DNA of 21,020 nt from an uncultured Acetatifactor sp. (GTDB taxonomy: Bacteria > Bacillota > Clostridia > Lachnospirales > Lachnospiraceae). The notes below the pieces were generated by a model, which had not been told where the DNA came from, did no database searches, and was given only the letters and a program-made list of their open reading frames with translations. The position numbers and the translations under genes were made by a program. Positions 7,459 to 15,461 of this stretch are shown piece by piece. Position 1 is the first letter of the stretch. The number at the start of each line of letters is the position of its first letter. The DNA lies in NCBI GenBank assembly GCA_910579755.1, contig CAJTVB010000030.1:19593-40612 (forward strand). Direction: 5' to 3'.

Positions 7459-9045
7459 ATGCCAAGAGTGGGAATTACTGCGTATGATTTGTTAATTTCA
7501 TGTCCAGGTGATGTTAATCAGTTTATTGATATCATTAGGGAATGTGTGGATAATTTTAATAGAGTGTATGGAAATATTAATAATATGGAAATTGTAACAA
7601 AGCATTGGTCAACAGATAGTTATCCACAATCTGGGGACAAACCACAGGAATTGTTGAATAAACAATTCGTTCGGGAGTGTGATGTAGCAGTTGCTATATT
7701 TTGGACTAAATTCGGCACACCAACAGATAAATACGGATCTGGAACGGAAGAAGAAATTGAAGAAATGTTGTCTTCAAATAAACAAGTATTTATGTATTTT
7801 CTTGATGCACCTATAAATCTATCTAATGTAGATATGGAACAATATAAAAAGGTGCAGGCTTTCAAAGAAAAATACAAAGATAGAGGAATCTATTTTATAG
7901 TAAAAGACGAGCATGAACTGAGACAGCTATTTACTAATCATTTAGGAATGCATTTTTTTCCGTTAGCGGTAGGTAAGAAAACGCTATTCGAAAAAAAGGA
8001 AAGTCCTGTTCTAAAAATTAAGGCTGCATCATTGGAGGAAGATGAAGGTGCAGCTGTGGAATATTCTGGCTTTTCTGAGTGCAAATTGGTAAAGGATAAA
8101 AGAGAGAGTATTATTTCCCAAATTGCTTTATTACAGCAGGGATATCTGAATGCTAGAGAAAAGGAAAATACAGAGAACATTGAAAAAAAGGAGAATCCTT
8201 TATTGATTAACGCTCCTGATTTGAATAAATTATTAGGAAAATCAGATTTTGCGATAGGGAAAATAATGGATGCAGATATTACCGATAGAAGGAAGAGTAT
8301 CATTTGTAAATTCGCCAAAGAAAATGGCATCGAAATTGAAGATTCTTTTTGGAATGTTGGAAATCTTAAAAAAAGGGTATCTACGCTAGTTCCTTTTTAT
8401 GGAGGGAGTGGTACAAGCTTTGAAGGTAGTGAGGAAGAGAAAAAAAGGTATGATTCCATAGAGGAAATATATTGGGCTGCTGTTGATTATTATGAATACA
8501 TTTCTTTTTTTCAAAAGATAGATAAACAAGGGCTGGTTGATTTGACCGTGGCTAATATAGGTAATACATTTGATGAAGATATTGATATAAAAATTGTTAT
8601 TAAGAAAAATCATATCTGTAAAATAAAAGATATAGCTGTTCCAGAAAGTAATATTATAGAAGAAATATTGAAAATGAGATTTTTGGAATATGTGTATCAA
8701 ATTGAGAGTAATGATGTTGTTGTTGAATATACGGGATATCCTTTACAAGCGCCAAGTATGCCATTGATTACTGATAATCCATTTAATAGACCCTCAGCAC
8801 AAGAAGAGTATAATAGAAATAAAGAGGAGTATGTGGAAAATCTAAACAGGATTTTCTGTTATGAGTATTATGAAAAAGAAGATGTGGATATTTTGATATT
8901 TCATATAAACTATCTTAAACATAATACAGTAATGGCATTTCCATCAGTATTAGTGTTTAAAGAAATTCCAGATTCTATAGATTATGAAATTTCCTCAAAA
9001 TATGTTGCGGATATAGTAAGAGGAACTATAGAGATTCGAAAATAA
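7459..9045 (+). CDS. DUF4062/TIR-like N-terminal domain protein, candidate defence effector
   Basis: The protein has 528 residues. ATG 7459 is chosen because AGGAGGG (7446-7452) stands 6 bases upstream; a TTG at 7441 lies upstream of that site. The N-terminal ~170 residues read as an alpha/beta domain: YDLLISCPGDV (9-19), KPQELLNKQF, a strand CDVAVAIFW, then FGTPTDKYGSGTEEEIEEM (85-103) and VFMYFLD. This pattern fits DUF4062, a TIR/nucleoside-hydrolase-like fold found on antiviral proteins; the Glu cluster 97-99 is in the place one would expect a catalytic acid. The C-terminal ~350 residues (helical, then a beta-rich part) are not recognised. The gene is much more AT-rich than rlmD and stands alone on the segment between the 18-bp repeats. 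A defence role is inferred. Confidence 0.7.
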   Translation: MPRVGITAYDLLISCPGDVNQFIDIIRECVDNFNRVYGNINNMEIVTKHWSTDSYPQSGDKPQELLNKQFVRECDVAVAIFWTKFGTPTDKYGSGTEEEIEEMLSSNKQVFMYFLDAPINLSNVDMEQYKKVQAFKEKYKDRGIYFIVKDEHELRQLFTNHLGMHFFPLAVGKKTLFEKKESPVLKIKAASLEEDEGAAVEYSGFSECKLVKDKRESIISQIALLQQGYLNAREKENTENIEKKENPLLINAPDLNKLLGKSDFAIGKIMDADITDRRKSIICKFAKENGIEIEDSFWNVGNLKKRVSTLVPFYGGSGTSFEGSEEEKKRYDSIEEIYWAAVDYYEYISFFQKIDKQGLVDLTVANIGNTFDEDIDIKIVIKKNHICKIKDIAVPESNIIEEILKMRFLEYVYQIESNDVVVEYTGYPLQAPSMPLITDNPFNRPSAQEEYNRNKEEYVENLNRIFCYEYYEKEDVDILIFHINYLKHNTVMAFPSVLVFKEIPDSIDYEISSKYVADIVRGTIEIRK

Positions 9046-9134
9046 TACATAGTGGAGAATAAAAACGTTATCTCAATTTGAAAATTTATTGCATACTTTT
9101 ATTATGCAGTATAAATTAAGATTTAAGAGAATAT

Positions 9135-9285
9135 GTAGGCATGGTATGTTTATTGTTTAAACTAGGTGCTGAGCATGATATTGAGGTGGAATTTATGGTG
9201 GATAGATTTAACGGTGACAAAGAGTAAAGTTACCTATGAGTGAATCAAGAATTATGTATTGGGACATTTTCGTATGATTTGGTGA
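9135..9285 (+). pseudogene. Decayed, internally deleted copy of the rlmD C-terminal module
   Basis: Read in frame from 9135, the remnant gives a KLGAEHDIEVEFMVD segment, matching the KLKSDKYINVELEMDE region of rlmD. After a frameshift it gives DLTVTKSKVTYE, then an in-frame TGA where rlmD has a Glu codon, then IKNYVL, which jumps straight to HFRMI. About 48 codons present in rlmD are missing between YVL and HFRMI. The DNA is clearly diverged from rlmD except for its last 18 bases (9264-9281), which are identical. It cannot make a protein. The rest of the 315-bp gap after the DUF4062-like gene holds only a small TGCATA/TATGCA hairpin near 9090-9110 and the terminator at 9314. Confidence 0.8.
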
Positions 9286-9313
9286 AAAATAAGTCACATA
9301 GTAAATGAATAGC

Positions 9314-9340
9314 AAAAGTGCAACGGACGTTGCACTTTTT
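9314..9340 (+). terminator. Strong intrinsic terminator
   Basis: AAAAGTGCAAC (9314-9324) pairs perfectly with GTTGCACTTTT (9329-9339) around a GGAC loop and ends in a T-tract. The A-tract and T-tract make it potentially bidirectional. It closes the rlmD-distal cassette and lies 21 bases upstream of the RhuM-family start. Confidence 0.85.
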
Positions 9341-9360
9341 AGTAGAATTGAGGTGTACAA

Positions 9361-10365
9361 GTGGAGAATCGAGAAAATGTGAATCAGAAATCAAATATTA
9401 TTATTTATACGACAGAGGATGGTCTGACAAAAATTGAAACGACTTTTGACGAAGATACTGTATGGTTATCCATTGACCGGATGGCTGAATTATTCCAAAG
9501 AGATAAATCGACGATTTCAAGGCATATAAAAAATATTTTTTCCGAAGGAGAACTAGTGAGAGAATCAGTTGTTGCAAATTTTGCAACAACTGCGGCAGAC
9601 GGAAAAACTTATCGGGTTGATTATTATAATCTGGATGTTATTATTTCTGTGGGTTATCGCGTTAAATCCAAGCGTGGTACACAGTTCAGAATCTGGGCAA
9701 CAAATATTTTAAAAGAATATATGAGAAAAGGATTTGCACTGGATGATGAGCGCCTGAAGAATTTAGGTGGCGGAGGATATTTCAAGGAATTGCTTGAAAG
9801 AATCAGAGATATCCGCGCTTCTGAAAAAGTATTTTACAGGCAGGTTTTGGAAATTTATGCTACCAGTATTGATTATGACCCAAACGCAGAAATATCTATT
9901 CTTTTCTTTAAAAAGGTGCAGAACAAAATTCATTATGCTATTCATGGTCAGACGGCAGCTGAGGTTATTTACACAAGGGCAGATGCTGAAAAAGAGTTTA
10001 TGGGTCTTACAACATTTGCTGGAAATCAGCCAACATTGAAAGAGACTGTTGTTGCGAAAAATTACCTGAATGAAAAAGAACTTCGTGCTATGGGACAACT
10101 TGTTTCTGGATATTTAGATTTTGCAGAACGTCAGGCAGAACGTGAACAGGCAATGACCATGAAAGATTGGGCGGAACATTTAGATCGTATTCTTACAATG
10201 ACTGGAGAGCAGTTATTGCAGGGAAATGGAAGTGTCTCTCATAAGCAGGCTGTTAATAAGGCAACAGATGAATATAAGAAATATAAAGCCAGAACCATTA
10301 GTGATGTAGAAAAGGACTATTTGAACTCTATAAAAATGTTGGAACAAAAGGCAGATAAGAAATAA
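9361..10365 (+). CDS. rhuM: RhuM-family protein (virulence RhuM)
   Basis: The protein has 334 residues. GTG 9361 is preceded by TGAGGTG at 9349-9355. It matches the RhuM family throughout: an N-terminal helix-turn-helix-like segment (VWLSIDRMAELFQRDKSTIS, about 34-53), the conserved ADGKTYRVDYYNLDVIISVG and GYRVKSKRGTQFRIWATN region, and the C-terminal helical half with QNKIHYAIHGQTAAE and the GLTTFAGNQPT motif. RhuM was named from a Salmonella pathogenicity island; its biochemical role is not established, and it is usually found in accessory or mobile regions. It stands alone between two terminators. A 25-base near-perfect palindrome lies inside the coding region at 9567-9591. Confidence 0.92.
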   Translation: MENRENVNQKSNIIIYTTEDGLTKIETTFDEDTVWLSIDRMAELFQRDKSTISRHIKNIFSEGELVRESVVANFATTAADGKTYRVDYYNLDVIISVGYRVKSKRGTQFRIWATNILKEYMRKGFALDDERLKNLGGGGYFKELLERIRDIRASEKVFYRQVLEIYATSIDYDPNAEISILFFKKVQNKIHYAIHGQTAAEVIYTRADAEKEFMGLTTFAGNQPTLKETVVAKNYLNEKELRAMGQLVSGYLDFAERQAEREQAMTMKDWAEHLDRILTMTGEQLLQGNGSVSHKQAVNKATDEYKKYKARTISDVEKDYLNSIKMLEQKADKK

Positions 10366-10552
10366 AAAGATATGTGATGAGGTTTGGACAACGATGAACA
10401 TGTGGAAACCGTTTGTCTGCTTTCAAAGAAACCTTGATTTTCTGCGGTTTGTAGGATATTAAGGGGAGAAAATGAATGTGTGTTTTCAGGTCTTTTGAAT
10501 GAAACATTTGAATATTAAAACAGTGGGGTGTTTTGAGACTCTGCTGAATAAT

Positions 10553-10616
10553 AGGCTTTTGCTAAAAGGTATCACTTTTGCGAAAATGTATGATACTTAC
10601 CGGCAGAAGCCTTTTT
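10553..10616 (+). terminator. Branched stem-loop terminator before the BlaI regulon
   Basis: AGGCTTTTGC (10553-10562) pairs with GCAGAAGCCT (10603-10612, one G-U pair) and is followed by a T-tract. An inner stem GTATCA/TGATAC lies near 10569-10595. It is placed to insulate the regulon promoters from upstream transcription. The preceding stretch 10366-10552 contains no gene I can support. Confidence 0.75.
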
Positions 10617-10629
10617 ATATAAAGATAAC

Positions 10630-10658
10630 TTGACTTTTAAATCTTACTGATGTAATAT
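10630..10658 (+). promoter_or_regulatory. Promoter with BlaI operator O1 in the spacer
   Basis: The -35 is TTGACT (10630-10635) and the -10 is TAATAT (10653-10658), with an exact 17-base spacer. The 19-bp operator AAATCTTACTGATGTAATA occupies 10639-10657, from the spacer into the -10. Binding there would block RNA polymerase. This is the strongest of the three promoter-like units ahead of the PBP gene. Confidence 0.85.
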
Positions 10659-10694
10659 TTACACAAGTGCAGCAGAAGTTCGGGCGATATTTTT

Positions 10695-10722
10695 TTGTTA
10701 CGAAATCTTACACGTGTAATAA
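10695..10722 (+). promoter_or_regulatory. BlaI operator O2 with weak promoter-like boxes
   Basis: AAATCTTACACGTGTAATA lies at 10703-10721; its core TTACACGTGTAA is a perfect palindrome. TTGTTA (10695-10700) and TAATAA (10717-10722), 16 bases apart, could serve as a weak promoter with the same layout as O1. Confidence 0.75.
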
Positions 10723-10771
10723 AAGGAAAGGAGGAATGTATAGTACGATATACCCATCAAAGAGAATTTTT

Positions 10772-10800
10772 TTTACCCAAAAATCTTACAAATGTAATAT
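10772..10800 (+). promoter_or_regulatory. BlaI operator O3 with promoter-like boxes
   Basis: AAATCTTACAAATGTAATA lies at 10781-10799. TTTACC (10772-10777) and TAATAT (10795-10800) are 17 bases apart, so the operator again fills the spacer. It is the site closest to the PBP start (71 bases upstream). Confidence 0.75.
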
Positions 10801-10870
10801 TCTGAGGATATAGTGTACATTGAAAATAGAATATGACCATATCAGCAAAGCAAAATGAATGGAGGTCAAT

Positions 10871-12994
10871 ATGAAGAAAGGAAAAAGCAGAAACAGGCGA
10901 AAGAAAACAAGAAGCAGGCTCCTATGGATTGCGATTGCTGTTATAGGAATAGCTGCGGTAATTTCTGTAGTATGTGTGGCAGGAATGTTGGCAACAAAGG
11001 AAAATGCCTGGGGGACACCGGAAGAACTTCTGGTGGAGTACATGGATCATATTCCAAAACAGGAGTATGAAGAAATGTATGCGATGCTACATATTGAGGC
11101 ATCGGGAAATGTCAGTCAGGAGGATTTTGTAACTCGAAATTCAGCTATTTATGAAGGTATAGAAGTCCAGAATATGGCTGTCCAGATTATTGCATATGAT
11201 GAGGAGCAAATGACGGTAACCTACCAGACTTCTTTCGATACAGTTGCAGGAACTATCAGCTTTGAGAATGAAGCACTTTTCCTAAAGGACGAAGAAGGAT
11301 ATCAGTTGGTTTGGGATGATTCCATGATTTTTCCGAATCTAACTTCTACAGATAAAGTAAGAGTTTCCACTACATAGGCAGAACGAGGAGAAATTCTGGA
11401 TAGGAACGGACGTGTCCTTGCAAGAAAAGGTACAGCATCTTCGGTTGGAATCGTTCCGGGCAAGTTGGAAAACAGAGAGGAAGCAATCGCACAGATTGTA
11501 GAACTATTGGAAATCACACCGGAAGCGATAGAAAAGAAACTGTCTGCAAAATGGGTAAAGGATGATTCTTTTGTTCCTATTAAAACGATTCCAAGAGTGG
11601 AAGAAATTGAGTTAATGTCTATCAGTCCAGACGAAGAAGTCCTAAAGGAGAATGAAAGGCATGAAAAGTTGCTGGAGATTCCCGGAGTGATGATATCTGA
11701 TGTTGAAGTGCGTGAATACCCATTGGGAGAAGCAGCTGCACATTTGGTCGGATATGTTCAAAGTGTTACTGCGGAAGATTTAGAGGAACATGCAGGAGAA
11801 GGCTATACATCCAATAGTGTAATCGGCAGAAGTGGAATGGAGGGATTGTTCGAGAGTGAACTGAAAGGCCAGAACGGTTGCAGGATTTACATTGTAAACT
11901 CGGAAGGCAAAGAGAAGGAGGAACTGGCTTGTATCTTGGTACAGCATGGGCAGGATATTCAGCTTACGATAGATGCCGATTTGCAGATTTCCTTGTACGA
12001 ACAGTTTAAGGAAGATAAAAGCTGCTCGGTGGCCATGAATCCTTATACCGGAGAGGTATTGGCTTTGGTCAGCACACCGGCCTATGACAATAACGATTTT
12101 ATTATGGGATTGTCCAGTGAACAGTGGACTGCGCTTAACGAGGATGAGAATAAGCCAATGTATAATCGGTTCCAGCAAGTGTGGTGTCCGGGGTCTACAT
12201 TCAAGCCAATTACCGCTGCGGTCGGCTTGGAATCAGGAGCAATCGATCCAATGGAAGATTACGGGAACGTAGGCTTAAGCTGGCAAAAGGATGAATCGTG
12301 GGGTTCCTATCATGTAACAACACTCCATGCATATGAACCAGTCATTTTAGAGAATGCCTTGATATATTCCGACAATATTTATTTCGCAAAGGCAGCATTA
12401 AAGATTGGTTCAGAAGAGATGGAAAGTTCTTTGACAGGACTTGGTTTTAATGAGGAACTGCCATTTGAGATTAAGATGGCAGAGTCGCAGTATTCTAATT
12501 CAGAGGGAATTGAAACAGAAATACAGTTAGCCGATAGCGGTTACGGTCAAGGGCAGGTTTTAGTGAATCCATTACATATGGCATGTATCTATTCTGCTCT
12601 CTGTAATAAGGGAAATGTCATAAAGCTTTATTTGGTATATCAGAATGAAGCAGTGGCTGAGTATTGGATTCCGGGTGCCTTTTCTAATGAGACAGCAAGC
12701 CGTGTATTGGAAGGAACAAAGAAGGTTGTGAATGATTCTAATGGAACTGGATATGCAGCCCATCGGGATGACATTCTTTTAGCAGGAAAAACAGGTACGG
12801 CAGAAATCAAGGCATCAAAGGATGATACTTCGGGTACGGAATTAGGATGGTTTGCAATTTTTACAGCAGAAGATACGGTAGAACGTCCTATATTGATTAT
12901 CAGCATGGTAGAAGATGTAAAAGGAAGAGGAGGAAGTGGATATGTTGTTAAGAAAGACCGCCTGGTTCTGGAAGAGTGGTTTAGTAGTAATTAG
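10871..12994 (+). pseudogene. MecA-like class B penicillin-binding protein, interrupted by in-frame TAG
   Basis: The frame runs 707 codons from ATG 10871 (GGAGGT at 10861-10866) and is open except for TAG at 11375-11377 (codon 169). Layout: basic N-terminus and transmembrane anchor (about 16-40), an NTF2-like MecA_N-type domain (about 42-165), the PBP dimer domain starting right after the stop with AERGEILDRNGRVLA, and a transpeptidase domain with all three motifs: STFK (Ser442), SDN (500-502) and KTGT (640-643). Such PBPs are low-affinity cell-wall transpeptidases giving beta-lactam resistance (PBP2a type). As written, translation stops after the NTF2-like domain; the downstream piece lacks a membrane anchor and a good start. 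Three BlaI operators lie upstream. It may be a recent nonsense mutation, a base-call error, or readthrough; the intact rest favours a recent event. Confidence 0.88.
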
Positions 12995-14183
12995 TTTTTT
13001 ACTGATGCTTAGTGTTTCGGGGTGCAGCGATGCACCCCCGGAAGAAGATACAGTTTCGGAAACAGTAATTGATATTCAGGCTATTCCAGAAGAACCTCAG
13101 GAGAATGCAGAAGAAATTATAAACATCTGTATAGATCTTTATAAGAAGGCAGCAGAAGAAAACAAGATAGCTGATTTGGAAACGATTCGCAGTATTGTAA
13201 ATTGCCTTGGAGAAAATGGATATCCGGCTGTTGACAGCAGAAATCAAGTTAACATGACTGAGGCAGAGCAGGTACTGGAATTTTGCGAAAAGGTGGATGC
13301 ACAGGAAGAAGCAGAAATAACGATTCTTGAAGTCAGTTATTTGGGCGGATTTGTAAAATACGATTTGCACTCAAAAGACGGAAGTGTGGATGTGGTCAGA
13401 AGCTATTACAAGTATGAAAACGGAGATATGAAAAGAGAGGTAACAGGAAGTTATCAAGCGGAGTATTGGAATTATACAGAAGAAGGTTACCTAATGTTTT
13501 CCGGTGTCTGGTATTCAGAAGAATTGTATGTTCTTACGTTGACTGGGGCAGAGGAGCATACCGCATTACGAGTACAGCCATTGGATGAAACATATAGGGA
13601 GTTGAGTCGGAAATACCTCCGTCCAATCAGCTTTGAACAGAATAATATGTTCATTGTGGATTGGAGTGAGGAGGATTTTGGGGATTTGAATTTCTATGAT
13701 ATGTATGACATTCTTTATCCAAAAGCGAATGGTCAGTATGTTCCCTATGTTGCTGATGACAACTTATCAGTCAGTGCAGTTTATCAGATTCCAAAAGAGG
13801 AATTTGAAAGTGTTATTATGAAATATTTCAACATTGATAGTGAAATGCTACAATCAAAAACCATCTATGATTCAGAGGATTCAACTTATGAATATAAGCC
13901 GAGAGGCTTTGAAGAAGTAGAGTACCCCGAATATCCATATTCAGAGGTAGTAGGTTTTACAGAAAACAATGATGGGACAATTACACTTACAGCCAATGTA
14001 GTATTCCCTTATGCGGGTGATTCCAAGGTATATGCTCACGAGGTTGTGGTCCGTCCGTTAGAGGATGGAGGGGTACAATATGTATCTAACCGAATTATAC
14101 CATCTGAAGACAACTGCAGAGAAACTTGGCATACGCCACGGTTGACGTTAGAAGAATGGGAAGAATTGTACGGAGGCGAATAA
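12942..14183 (+). CDS. Lipoprotein, first of three tandem paralogues
   Basis: The protein has 413 residues. ATG 12942 is chosen over GTG 12936 because GAGGAGG (12927-12933) is 8 bases upstream. The start lies inside the last 53 bases of the PBP gene, so translation is coupled to it. A signal peptide ends in the lipobox VSGC (Cys28), predicting an outer-face lipoprotein. The mature protein is acidic and shares with the next two genes an ICIDLYKKA-type helix, an EVSYLGGFVKYDL-type strand pair, IPKEEFE.VIMKYF, a YEY motif, EVVGFTENNDGTITLT and a final VVVRPLEDGGVQYVSN. The family seems to be a Firmicutes lipoprotein domain of unknown function (possibly DUF6070, unverified). Its place in the BlaI regulon suggests a role at the cell wall beside the PBP. 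Confidence 0.85.
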   Translation: MLLRKTAWFWKSGLVVISFLLMLSVSGCSDAPPEEDTVSETVIDIQAIPEEPQENAEEIINICIDLYKKAAEENKIADLETIRSIVNCLGENGYPAVDSRNQVNMTEAEQVLEFCEKVDAQEEAEITILEVSYLGGFVKYDLHSKDGSVDVVRSYYKYENGDMKREVTGSYQAEYWNYTEEGYLMFSGVWYSEELYVLTLTGAEEHTALRVQPLDETYRELSRKYLRPISFEQNNMFIVDWSEEDFGDLNFYDMYDILYPKANGQYVPYVADDNLSVSAVYQIPKEEFESVIMKYFNIDSEMLQSKTIYDSEDSTYEYKPRGFEEVEYPEYPYSEVVGFTENNDGTITLTANVVFPYAGDSKVYAHEVVVRPLEDGGVQYVSNRIIPSEDNCRETWHTPRLTLEEWEELYGGE

Positions 14184-15457
14184 TGGAAGATGTGAAATGG
14201 CTGCTTAGAAGATGTGGACGTCCAATTTCATTGCTGTTGATTTTCGTGATAGTTGGGGTGATCTGTTGGGGGAAAATACATGAAGAAGAACAAAAGGTGG
14301 CAGAAGAAGTATGGGAGCCACCTGTAGAAATCGAAAATAGCGAAGCAGAAACAGAAGAAGCCGAGAATGCGGAAACTTCCACAGAGTCAGCATATTGGTT
14401 TATTCCGCAAGCTAGTGATTGTCTTATCTCAGATGAGGAAAAAGAACAATTGCAGAGTATGGCTTTGTCAGCGGCAGATTCGGTAGCAGAAATCTATAAG
14501 GATATTGTAATTGCAGATGCACCAAGTTATTCTTCCGGCATTAGCGAATTTACCGACGAGCAGAGGAAAACTGTGGTGGAGCAATTGGGCACAAGCGGTC
14601 TGGTAAGTGTTGAAGAAGATACTGCCATGCAAAACCATGAAGCAATCGAAACATTTTATGCAGATTACTTGGATGGACGGGACTCAATGGTTACGGTATT
14701 CGAAGTACATAGGGATGGACTGATTGGAGCAGTTACTTTTATTTACCGAAAAGGTGAGTTACAGACTTATTATATAGGCGTTCGTTGGAAGGAAGGTGGA
14801 GTGCCTGAAATACAGGGAACTTCGGTAAGTAATGTGGCTGAAATTAAGCTTACGGAAAAAGGGTATTTTATCTACGCATATGAATATGTGATTGCACATG
14901 CAAGTTTGAGACAATATTGGAGAATAGAACCGCTTCCAGAAGACTGCCAGGAACTGACGGAGAAATACATATCAGGACTAAGCTATGTGAATTACAATGT
15001 GCTTGTAACAAACTGGAACAGTAGTAATGTAGAGGATATTTTGATGCCTTGCATGTATGAAGATATCTATCGGATTTATACAGGCGAAAATCTGAAGACA
15101 CAGGGATGGGAAATTCCGGCAGAAGAGTATGAAAAAATAATGACTACCTATTTCCCGGTGTCTGTGGAGCAGTTGAGAGAACATTGTAGATACAACGCAG
15201 ACCACAGCAGTTATGAATATGAAATGATTTATGCCAGTCCATATCCGCCTTTTGGAGAAGTAGTTGACTATACAAAAAATGCGGATGGAACGATTACACT
15301 TATCGTGGATGGAGTATGGCCGGATTATAATTCTGATCTCGCTTTTCGGAATACGGTTGTGGTCCAGCCATTTGAAGACGGAACTTTCAGGTATCTTTCC
15401 AATTCTATAGAACAAATTGAATTGGAACTGCCGCCAATAGCAAGAACGAAAGGATGA
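14183..15457 (+). CDS. Membrane-anchored paralogue, second of three
   Basis: The protein has 424 residues. ATG 14183 overlaps the preceding stop as TAATG, with GGAGGCG just upstream, so the two genes are translationally coupled. Residues about 14-30 form a signal anchor; there is no clean lipobox, unlike its neighbours. After a Glu-rich stretch come the family blocks: VTVFEVHRDGLIGAVTFIY, YWRIEPLPEDCQELTEKYI, IPAEEYEKIMTTYFPVS, a YEYE motif, EVVDYTKNADGTITL and VVVQPFEDGTFRYLSNSI. The order of blocks matches the first paralogue, but identity is low, so the duplication is old. Function unknown. Confidence 0.85.
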   Translation: MEDVKWLLRRCGRPISLLLIFVIVGVICWGKIHEEEQKVAEEVWEPPVEIENSEAETEEAENAETSTESAYWFIPQASDCLISDEEKEQLQSMALSAADSVAEIYKDIVIADAPSYSSGISEFTDEQRKTVVEQLGTSGLVSVEEDTAMQNHEAIETFYADYLDGRDSMVTVFEVHRDGLIGAVTFIYRKGELQTYYIGVRWKEGGVPEIQGTSVSNVAEIKLTEKGYFIYAYEYVIAHASLRQYWRIEPLPEDCQELTEKYISGLSYVNYNVLVTNWNSSNVEDILMPCMYEDIYRIYTGENLKTQGWEIPAEEYEKIMTTYFPVSVEQLREHCRYNADHSSYEYEMIYASPYPPFGEVVDYTKNADGTITLIVDGVWPDYNSDLAFRNTVVVQPFEDGTFRYLSNSIEQIELELPPIARTKG

Positions 15458-15461
15458 TTTT

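Noticed and set aside
10736..10807. Possible leader peptide after operator O2
   Set aside because: GGAGG lies only one base from the ATG, too close for normal initiation, and the frame runs through operator O3.
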